Source of the DNA: Spirochaetaceae bacterium
Lineage (GTDB): Bacteria > Spirochaetota > Spirochaetia > Treponematales > Breznakiellaceae
Direction of reading: 5' to 3'
NCBI GenBank assembly: GCA_031255115.1
Contig: JAIRTD010000173.1
Span: 1-5,842 of the forward strand
DNA length: 5,842 nt
The notes under the pieces are model-generated. The model worked only from the letters and a program-made list of their open reading frames with translations, did not search any database and was not told where the DNA came from. Positions 1 through 4,753 of the stretch are shown piece by piece. The position numbers and the translations under genes were made by a program. The first letter of the stretch is position 1. Each line of letters begins with the position of its first letter.

Positions 1-332
1 AGAACGAAAGTGACGGCTGGGTGCTGGCGCCGATAAATATTACCCCCGCCACAAGCCTTCAGAACCAGAATAACCTCTATATCGTGGATCATGCGCCCCA
101 TCCAAACGCGGCAAAACTGCTCCTCCGCTGGATGATAGGCAGTACCGACGGCAACGGGGAAGGCTTTAAACCCTTTAATACCCTTGGCGGCTGGTCGGTG
201 AGGGACGATGTTACTCCGGCAGAAGGTAATCCTCCCCTGGCGACGCTGAGAACCTTTGACGGCGACCCCAATTATCTTTATGCCAATGTTCCCGACATAA
301 AGGATTTCTGGATTTCGTTACAGAACAGATAG
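1..332 (+). CDS. C-terminal part of a probable ABC-transporter solute-binding protein (5' end outside window)
   Basis: The reading frame is open from the left edge (first full codon at 3) to a TAG at 330-332, giving about 109 residues. A GTG at 21 is in frame, but the frame continues upstream with no stop and no ribosome binding site stands before the GTG, so this is a truncated gene, not a small one. The stretch APHPNAAKLLLRWMIG, then a GEGFKPFNT/GGWSVRDDV segment and a closing DIKDFWISLQ, resembles the C-terminal lobe of ferric-type extracellular solute-binding proteins, where 'HPNAAKLF..' precedes the last helices. Such proteins are exported and deliver ligand (iron or another small solute) to an inner-membrane permease. 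No signal peptide or ligand residues can be judged from this fragment. The gene is followed by a strong terminator, so it is probably the last gene of its transcript. The family call is fairly likely; the substrate is unknown. Confidence 0.6.
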   Translation, partial: NESDGWVLAPINITPATSLQNQNNLYIVDHAPHPNAAKLLLRWMIGSTDGNGEGFKPFNTLGGWSVRDDVTPAEGNPPLATLRTFDGDPNYLYANVPDIKDFWISLQNR

Positions 333-353
333 CCCGTAAGGGTTCCGGGGATA

Positions 354-390
354 CCGCCCGATAATTTTTGCGCGTAACGGCATTGGGCGG
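354..390 (+). repeat. GC-rich inverted repeat downstream of the solute-binding protein gene
   Basis: CCGCCCGAT (354-362) faces ATTGGGCGG (382-390) across a 19-base loop, giving a 9-bp stem with one G-U pair. No T-run follows, so it is not itself a terminator. Its left arm CCGCCCG (354-360) is also perfectly complementary to CGGGCGG at 426-432, inside the following terminator, so the two pairings exclude each other. It may be an mRNA 3'-end stabilising structure, part of an attenuator, or chance in GC-rich DNA. Confidence 0.45.
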
Positions 391-407
391 ATCTTATTTG
401 GCATCTT

Positions 408-445
408 CAATACCCCGCTATTTTTCGGGCGGGGTATTGGTTTTT
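408..445 (+). terminator. Rho-independent terminator after the solute-binding protein gene
   Basis: CAATACCCCGC (408-418) pairs perfectly with GCGGGGTATTG (429-439), an 11-bp stem with a 10-base loop, followed by G and TTTTT (441-445). It ends 37 bases before the start codon of the next gene on the same strand, so it either insulates that gene or controls read-through into it. Confidence 0.85.
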
Positions 446-472
446 ACCCTTAGGCCGCGGACAGGCATTGCC

Positions 473-477
473 AAGGA
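473..477 (+). promoter_or_regulatory. Ribosome binding site that selects the ATG at 483
   Basis: AAGGA lies 5 bases before the ATG at 483. An in-frame TTG at 468 would extend the protein by five residues but lies upstream of this site and has no site of its own, so ATG 483 is preferred. Confidence 0.6.
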
Positions 478-482
478 TCAAT

Positions 483-914
483 ATGGCCCTGTTTTTTAAA
501 GATGGAAAAGTCAAAAGCACCCTGTTTATCACGGCGTTTTCGCTGAGTCTGTGTTATGCGGCAGTTTATATTTTTTGCTACATCATAAGCGCGGGCCTTG
601 TCGCCGCCCTCGCTCCCTTTGAAACCGGAAGTTTTCTGCAAAAGTGGCTGCCCCCGTCACTCATAAGCATTGCAGGAACCCTGCCCTGCCTGATCCCGCT
701 CTTCATCCTAAAAGATAAAAAGACAGCCCTTCTTGCCTTTGTCCTCCTGGGACTTTATGGGCTTTGTTTTATTGTGTTTATCATGACGCAATTCCGGGGC
801 CGGGACCAGGCGGTTTTTCTAAACCTGGCCCTCATATACCTGGCCGCTCCCGCCTTTTGGGGAAACGCCCTGGCCTTTGCCTGTTACGGGCTTTTCTTGA
901 GAAAAAAACAGTAG
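483..914 (+). CDS. Small four-helix integral membrane protein, function unknown
   Basis: This is a 143-residue, strongly hydrophobic protein that I do not recognise. After a short charged N-terminus (FFKDGKVKS) there are four likely membrane segments, at about residues 11-42, 58-76, 81-101 and 110-138, and a basic tail LRKKQ. Short polar loops include a PFETGS stretch after the first segment, a KDKK turn at about 77-80 and QFRGRDQ at about 103-109. The KDKK turn, RGR loop and basic C-terminus may mark cytoplasmic sides. There is no signal-peptidase site, lipobox or catalytic motif. It starts 37 bases after a terminator and I find no convincing promoter of its own, so expression may depend on read-through or a weak promoter. 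It converges on the protease gene with 22 bases between stops. It is likely real because of its clean hydrophobic pattern, usable ribosome binding site and lack of overlap with stronger genes. Confidence 0.7.
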   Translation: MALFFKDGKVKSTLFITAFSLSLCYAAVYIFCYIISAGLVAALAPFETGSFLQKWLPPSLISIAGTLPCLIPLFILKDKKTALLAFVLLGLYGLCFIVFIMTQFRGRDQAVFLNLALIYLAAPAFWGNALAFACYGLFLRKKQ

Positions 915-936
915 CGCGTCCCGCCTTTCTGAAGGC

Positions 937-2664
937 TTACAAGCCGAACCCCGCTCCCAGGAGTATGTAACTCTTATCCGGTTTAATGGGTTCGACAATG
1001 CCAATATCAAAGTCCGAATAGTTGTTATACTGATACAGGCCATAAAAGTAGAGACCCCGTACTGCCGCGGTGGTAAGCATCAGCCCTGCCTGTATGGAGA
1101 ATCCAAACCGGGTCATAGACGAGGTCTTTGTGCGGAAATGGTCCTTGTAGCCTTCGGTAAACATAAGTCCGCCGGCAATTTCAACAAGAGGCATAATGGC
1201 AAAGCCGCTTAGACGTATGGGAATATAAAAGCCGCACCCGGCCTGGGTATGCAAGAGATCCGAATCCATGGCGTACACAAAACCGAGATCGACGAAAAGG
1301 CGGCCGCCTATCCGTATCATGCCGTTTAGTCCGCCGCCCCGGTCCGTAATCTGGGCATAGCCAACCTGAAGCATAAGAGCATAGTCGGTAAACAGCGCCG
1401 CGTCCTTGGCCCGTTGTTTTTCTTTTTCTTCTACAAGAGATTTGTCCCCTGCGGCTACGCTGCCAAAGCTGTTGATACGCCAGACCCCGTATTCCTTGAT
1501 CCAGCGTGATTCTATGACGGTCCCGTTGACGTCCAAACTTGCTTCGTATTCCCCGGGGCCGATTTCGGTAAGATCATTGAGGGATATTCGTATGAGGCCC
1601 GATCTGTTCCGCATGGCGTTTTCTACCACCCAGGCCACGGCAAGACGCATTCCGTTTATGGGATAGTCATTAAAGGTCTCTACTATGTCGTTCCAGACAA
1701 TACGATTACTGGCTCTTTTGTCCTCCAGCTCGGCAATGGCGTATTCGGTGTTCTCGGCAACACAGACATAGGAAAGGTACTTTGCTATGTCCCGGTACAC
1801 CGCCCTGGGAACATTCATTTCGCTGATAAAGGTATTAATCCGTTCTTCCAGAACTTCCCGCTCGTTTACCGGATCCGGGTCGAGCACCCTGTTGATAAAT
1901 TCGATGACCGTATTGCCCGGAATGGAATAATTTGCCGCCTGGCGTCTGTAGGCGCTCAAGGTATTGACGGCCAGCACCGCGTATCCGGCAGGCGCTCCGG
2001 CCTGGGCGATGAGCAGGGGCCCGCCCGAATTGCCCGCGTCTATCTGGGCGGTATGCTGAATATAGGGCCCCATGAGTTCTTCTTCGTTGTCGTTCCTGGG
2101 GATACGCGCCGCGGCGTTGGACACTATGCCCCTGCCGAACTGGTATACCGGAGTTCCGCCGAGACCGGGAAACCCGGCGGAAAACACATCGGTTCCCTCG
2201 TCCACCAGTTCGCCTTTGATAACGAGGCCTTCTGTAAAAGGCTTCTGCCCGCCGGGAAAGGCCAGGAGGGCAAGGTCCGCTTCTTCGTCCGCCGCTACGA
2301 TTTCGATGCCATCGTATCTGGTTTTTGTTCCGTCGATTTTTTCAAACGTTATGCTCAGGCTGTAGGCCTGGGCGATTACATGGGTATTGGTAATGATATA
2401 ATTGTCTCCATTAGCCGCCACATAGACAAAGCCCGTGCCAAAGGGTCCCTTGAGAAAGCGGTCAACGCCCTTTATCGCGTCGCTGTTTCCCTGCTTTTCA
2501 AATTCAATTTTAAATTTTTCAATATAAGATACAATATCAGGATGGTAGGTCTGGTTAATGAGCCCCACATAATCCCTGATAGTCTGTCCGCTTCCGGCCT
2601 GGGCAAAAGCCGTAAGCGCGGTAAGGCTTGCCAACAACAAAATACTGCAAATTCGGCGTATCAT
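937..2664 (-). CDS. Exported trypsin/HtrA-like serine protease with a C-terminal beta-barrel-like domain
   Basis: The 575-residue product starts at the ATG at 2664, just behind a GGAGGG site; an in-frame ATG at 2700 lacks such a site and would spoil the signal peptide. Residues 1-23 form a signal peptide (MIRR, hydrophobic core, AFAQA cleavage region). Residues ~65-260 are a chymotrypsin-fold protease with a full triad: His95 in ITNTHVI, Asp130 in EADLALL and Ser213 in DAGNSGGP, as in the HtrA/DegP class. No PDZ domain follows. Residues ~265-420 form a helical then beta-rich middle region of no known family, and a charged linker (EEKEKQRAKDA) leads to ~425-575. That last part has alternating hydrophobic, Gly- and aromatic-rich strands (QVGYAQI, GGRLFVDLGFVYAM, LYFYGLYQYNNY) and ends LLGAGFGL, resembling a small outer-membrane barrel. 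Likely role: envelope proteolysis, perhaps surface-anchored or periplasm-facing. The protease call is firm; the barrel is inferred from pattern. Confidence 0.88.
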   Translation of the reverse strand: MIRRICSILLLASLTALTAFAQAGSGQTIRDYVGLINQTYHPDIVSYIEKFKIEFEKQGNSDAIKGVDRFLKGPFGTGFVYVAANGDNYIITNTHVIAQAYSLSITFEKIDGTKTRYDGIEIVAADEEADLALLAFPGGQKPFTEGLVIKGELVDEGTDVFSAGFPGLGGTPVYQFGRGIVSNAAARIPRNDNEEELMGPYIQHTAQIDAGNSGGPLLIAQAGAPAGYAVLAVNTLSAYRRQAANYSIPGNTVIEFINRVLDPDPVNEREVLEERINTFISEMNVPRAVYRDIAKYLSYVCVAENTEYAIAELEDKRASNRIVWNDIVETFNDYPINGMRLAVAWVVENAMRNRSGLIRISLNDLTEIGPGEYEASLDVNGTVIESRWIKEYGVWRINSFGSVAAGDKSLVEEKEKQRAKDAALFTDYALMLQVGYAQITDRGGGLNGMIRIGGRLFVDLGFVYAMDSDLLHTQAGCGFYIPIRLSGFAIMPLVEIAGGLMFTEGYKDHFRTKTSSMTRFGFSIQAGLMLTTAAVRGLYFYGLYQYNNYSDFDIGIVEPIKPDKSYILLGAGFGL

Positions 2665-2667
2665 AGT

Positions 2668-2673
2668 CCCTCC
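2668..2673 (-). promoter_or_regulatory. Ribosome binding site of the protease gene
   Basis: On the minus strand GGAGGG precedes the ATG at 2664 by 3 bases (4 if GGAGG is the core). It is the only good Shine-Dalgarno match near the 5' end of this frame and fixes the start behind the signal peptide. Confidence 0.75.
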
Positions 2674-2724
2674 GGTTTTTAAGGCGACACTCAACAGCAT
2701 CTGGACCCATATTGAATACCCAAT

Positions 2725-2753
2725 ACTATATCAGCCGGAGGATAAAAAAACAA
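2725..2753 (-). promoter_or_regulatory. Probable sigma-70-type promoter of the protease gene (extended -10)
   Basis: On the minus strand TATAGT (2730-2725) is preceded by TGA (2733-2731), an extended -10 TGN element. TTGTTT (2753-2748) sits 17 bases upstream as a weak -35. Transcription would start near 2718, leaving a leader of about 54 bases that contains the GGAGGG site. A run of seven T lies at the -35/spacer junction. The design matches the promoter at 2936-2963 facing the other way. Confidence 0.6.
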
Positions 2754-2760
2754 GGCAAGC

Positions 2761-2779
2761 CCGGTTTTACCGGATTATA
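2761..2779 (-). promoter_or_regulatory. Weak -10-like box with small inverted repeat, upstream of the protease promoter
   Basis: On the minus strand TATAAT (2779-2774) is followed directly by CCGGTAAAACCGG (2773-2761), a 5-bp inverted repeat with a 3-base loop. No acceptable -35 is visible. It could be a second start upstream of the protease with an operator-like element, or chance in AT-rich DNA. Confidence 0.25.
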
Positions 2780-2813
2780 CCTGTAAAGATGAATATATAC
2801 TCCATAGATTTGA

Positions 2814-2855
2814 GTTTGTCAGGTATGGAATTAGTTAATTCCTTACCTGACAAAC
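2814..2855. repeat. 42-bp near-perfect palindrome in the divergent intergenic region
   Basis: The 19-base arms 2814-2832 (GTTTGTCAGGTATGGAATT) and 2837-2855 pair with a single T-T mismatch (2826/2843) around the centre AGTT. There is no T-run after either end, so an intrinsic terminator is unlikely. Arms carry TTGTCA (2816-2821) and TGACAA (2848-2853), which recur in the next palindrome. It may be a large operator, a cruciform/RNA hairpin, or a copy of a short mobile palindromic repeat. Confidence 0.8.
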
Positions 2856-2858
2856 ACT

Positions 2859-2864
2859 TATAAT
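2859..2864 (+). promoter_or_regulatory. Candidate -10 box between the two palindromes
   Basis: A perfect TATAAT lies in the 13-base gap between the palindromes. The best -35-like hexamer at 18 bases is TTAATT (2835-2840), inside the first palindrome's centre, and it is weak. A start would fall near 2871, inside the second palindrome, which is where an operator would block it. It could serve as a distal promoter for the glutamate-synthase-like gene or for a short RNA. Confidence 0.35.
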
Positions 2865-2868
2865 CGGA

Positions 2869-2899
2869 ATTCTATGACAATTTTAAATTGTCATAGAAT
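2869..2899. repeat. 31-bp perfect palindrome in the divergent intergenic region
   Basis: ATTCTATGACAATTT (2869-2883) and AAATTGTCATAGAAT (2885-2899) are exact reverse complements around a single T at 2884. It contains TGACAA (2875-2880) and TTGTCA (2888-2893), in opposite relative order to the first palindrome. It ends 31 bases before the TTGACT that begins the promoter region of the next gene. A regulator-binding site is plausible, but no regulator gene lies in the window. Confidence 0.8.
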
Positions 2900-2935
2900 A
2901 AATCGCGCCATATAAAAAAAACGAGGCATGTTGAC

Positions 2936-2963
2936 TTGCTTTTTTGCCGCGCCGTGGTATAAT
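2936..2963 (+). promoter_or_regulatory. Probable sigma-70-type promoter of the glutamate-synthase-like gene (extended -10)
   Basis: A perfect TATAAT (2958-2963) is preceded by TGG (2955-2957), an extended -10. TTGCTT (2936-2941) lies 16 bases upstream as a weak -35; a better-looking TTGACT (2931-2936) lies 21 bases away, which is too far for standard spacing. Transcription would start near 2970, about 33 bases before the start codon. Confidence 0.7.
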
Positions 2964-2994
2964 AGGCCCTTCGCAACAACGAAAAACCACTTTT

Positions 2995-3000
2995 AAGGAG
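2995..3000 (+). promoter_or_regulatory. Ribosome binding site of the glutamate-synthase-like gene
   Basis: AAGGAG ends 3 bases before ATG 3004 and 6 bases before an in-frame GTG at 3007, so either codon could initiate; the products differ by one residue. An in-frame start further upstream at 2944 lies inside the promoter and is rejected. Confidence 0.75.
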
Positions 3001-3003
3001 CCT

Positions 3004-4599
3004 ATGGTGAATTTACAACGTCCGAATAGCAGTGACGCTACCCGTACCGGCAACCGTTCTACAAGTATAGTGCCGTCGAGCGGCCTGTGTTCCCGGTGCA
3101 TTGACGGATGCAAGGGAAACTGCGAAGTTTTTAAGGCCAGTTTCCGGGGCCGGGAACTTATCTACCCCGGACCATTCGGCGATGTGAGCGCCGGAGGGGA
3201 TAAAAACTATCCGGTTGATTATTCCCACCTCAACATTCAGGGCTATGCCCAGGGCGCCGAGGGCCTGCCGCCGGGAACCGCCGCGGATCCGGATCACGCC
3301 CGTTTCCCCCTGGTCAACACCGAAACCGCCTATGGCTGGGACAAAAAGGTAAAGATGAAGCTCCCTGTGTTTACCGGGGCCCTTGGTTCAACTGAAATCG
3401 CCCGCAAAAACTGGGACCATTTTGCCATAGGCGCGGCCATTTCCGGCGTTACCATAGTCTGCGGCGAAAACGTCTGCGGCATTGATCCCGCCCTGGAACT
3501 CAGTCCCGCCAAAAAGGTAATCAAGGCCCCCGACATGGACCGCCGTATTGAGGCCTACAGAAAATACCATGCCGGGTATGGCGAGATACTCATTCAGATG
3601 AATGTTGAAGATACCACCCTTGGCGTGGCGGAATATATCATCGACAAGCATAAAATCGAAACCATCGAGCTTAAATGGGGTCAGGGCGCCAAATGTATAG
3701 GCGGCGAAATCAAAGTTGCCCAGCTTGAACGGGCCCTGGAACTCCAGCGCCGGGGGTATATCGTAACGCCCGATCCTTCGGACCCGGTGATTCAGGCCTC
3801 GTACAAGGCCGGCGCCATCAAGGAATTTGAGCGCCATAGCCGTCTGGGTTTTGTCAGCCAGGAAAGCTTTATGAAGGAAGTCGAAAGGCTGCGGGGTTTG
3901 GGCTTTAAACGGATTACCCTCAAGACCGGGGCCTACAGCCTCAGGGAACTTGCCCAGGCAATCCGTTACTGTTCCGACGCCCATATCGATCTCCTCACCA
4001 TTGACGGCGCTTCCGGCGGAACCGGCATGAGTCCCTGGCGCATGATGGAAGAATGGGGCGTCCCTTCAATCTATCTCCACAGCGCTGCCTATGAGTATGC
4101 CTCGATTTTGGCCGCTGCCGGCAAACGGGTGCCTGACCTGGCCTTTGCGGGCGGCTTCAGCACCGAGGACCATGTCTTTAAGGCCCTGGCCATGGGTTCT
4201 CCCTATGTCAAGGCCGTCTGTATGGGCCGCGCCCTGATGATCCCCGGCATGGTCGGCAAGAACATAGACCGCTGGCTTCAGGAAGGGACCCTTCCCAAAC
4301 ACATAAGCGAATACGGTTCAACGCCTGAAGAAATTTTCATCAATTACGAGAAGGTCAAAGATATTGTAGGCGCCGCCGAAATCAAAAATATCCCCCTGGG
4401 CGCCATCGGCATTTACAGTTACTCCGATAAACTCCGGGTGGGATTGCAGCAGCTTATGGCCGGCGCCCGGCGCTTTAACCTGGGCGTGATGAACCGGAAG
4501 GACCTCATGTCCCTTACGGAAGAATGTTCCAAGGTAACGGGCATCCCCTACCTTATGGACTGTTACCGGGAAGAAGCCCTGCAAATACTCAAGGGATAA
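3004..4599 (+). CDS. FMN-binding glutamate-synthase-domain protein with N-terminal four-cysteine cluster
   Basis: The 531-residue product matches the synthase (FMN/2-oxoglutarate) domain of glutamate synthases: KWGQGAKCIGGEIK (224-237, compare the family's 'K.SQGAKPG.GG'), LLTIDGASGGTGMSP (330-344, compare 'ISGHDGGTGASP') and FAGGFSTEDHVFKALAMGS (381-399). The TIM-barrel enzyme would be cytoplasmic and would use reduced FMN to turn 2-oxoglutarate plus ammonia into glutamate, or catalyse a related transfer. The class-II glutaminase domain is absent (the chain starts M-V-N, not M-C), so ammonia or a partner protein must supply nitrogen. The usual C-x5-C-x4-C 3Fe-4S motif after the barrel is also absent: only Cys406 remains. 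Instead Cys29, 32, 36 and 40 form a C-x2-C-x3-C-x3-C cluster that could bind Fe-S or zinc. No NAD(P)H-oxidising partner lies next to it. It has its own promoter and tandem terminators, so it is probably monocistronic. The domain is firm; the exact reaction is unproven. Confidence 0.88.
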   Translation: MVNLQRPNSSDATRTGNRSTSIVPSSGLCSRCIDGCKGNCEVFKASFRGRELIYPGPFGDVSAGGDKNYPVDYSHLNIQGYAQGAEGLPPGTAADPDHARFPLVNTETAYGWDKKVKMKLPVFTGALGSTEIARKNWDHFAIGAAISGVTIVCGENVCGIDPALELSPAKKVIKAPDMDRRIEAYRKYHAGYGEILIQMNVEDTTLGVAEYIIDKHKIETIELKWGQGAKCIGGEIKVAQLERALELQRRGYIVTPDPSDPVIQASYKAGAIKEFERHSRLGFVSQESFMKEVERLRGLGFKRITLKTGAYSLRELAQAIRYCSDAHIDLLTIDGASGGTGMSPWRMMEEWGVPSIYLHSAAYEYASILAAAGKRVPDLAFAGGFSTEDHVFKALAMGSPYVKAVCMGRALMIPGMVGKNIDRWLQEGTLPKHISEYGSTPEEIFINYEKVKDIVGAAEIKNIPLGAIGIYSYSDKLRVGLQQLMAGARRFNLGVMNRKDLMSLTEECSKVTGIPYLMDCYREEALQILKG

Positions 4600-4612
4600 T
4601 TTACCGCCAAGG

Positions 4613-4648
4613 CTCTGGACGCCTAACCGGGTTTCCAGAGTTTTCTTT
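4613..4648 (+). terminator. First of two tandem terminators after the glutamate-synthase-like gene
   Basis: CTCTGGA (4613-4619) pairs with TCCAGAG (4634-4640) across a 14-base loop, followed by TTTTCTTT (4641-4648). It begins 14 bases after the stop codon. The stem is short, so it may work with the stronger hairpin immediately downstream. Confidence 0.6.
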
Positions 4649-4682
4649 AAGCGCCTCTAAAATTTTATGAGGCGCTTTTTTT
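4649..4682 (+). terminator. Second, stronger tandem terminator upstream of polA
   Basis: AAGCGCCTC (4649-4657) and GAGGCGCTT (4669-4677) form a perfect 9-bp stem, with an AT-rich loop, and the T-run 4676-4682 follows. It abuts the first terminator without a gap. Confidence 0.88.
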
Positions 4683-4732
4683 GCGCGGGCGGGTTTGAGC
4701 ATTACCGCCTCGCCCTTGGAGGGTGTTTCCGG

Positions 4733-4738
4733 TATACT
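4733..4738 (+). promoter_or_regulatory. Candidate -10 box for polA
   Basis: TATACT matches five of six consensus bases and lies just upstream of the gene, after the terminators. No good -35 stands 16-18 bases upstream (the best hexamer there is TCGCCC), and there is no TGN extension. If used, the start would be near 4745, giving a leader of only about ten bases, so the call is tentative. Confidence 0.4.
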
Positions 4739-4753
4739 GGTCCGGGGGTTTTT

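Noticed and set aside
21..332. A complete 103-residue gene starting at GTG 21
   Set aside because: The frame stays open to the window edge, there is no ribosome binding site before the GTG, and the sequence resembles the C-terminus of a larger solute-binding protein.
923..936. Hairpin GCCTT-TCTG-AAGGC between the convergent genes as a bidirectional terminator
   Set aside because: The stem is only five pairs. On the + strand no T-run follows, and on the - strand the T-run at 903-909 is more than ten bases away.
2053..2682. A 209-codon open frame on the + strand inside the protease gene
   Set aside because: It lies antisense to the signal peptide and catalytic domain, which carry unmistakable protease motifs, and it has no recognisable domain. 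It is a by-product of the GC-rich coding strand.
2931..2936. TTGACT as the -35 of the glutamate-synthase-like gene
   Set aside because: It is 21 bases from TATAAT, beyond normal spacing. TTGCTT at 2936 has 16-base spacing and the TGN extension lessens the need for a strong -35.
793..3158. A 14-base sequence TTCCGGGGCCGGGA seen both near 793 and near 3143
   Set aside because: Both copies are within coding frames giving FRGR in unrelated proteins. It is a single short GC-rich match, not a convincing repeat element.
3388..3984. A 198-codon open frame on the - strand inside the glutamate-synthase-like gene
   Set aside because: The + strand codes for conserved FMN-domain motifs here; the antisense frame has no motif and no plausible promoter.
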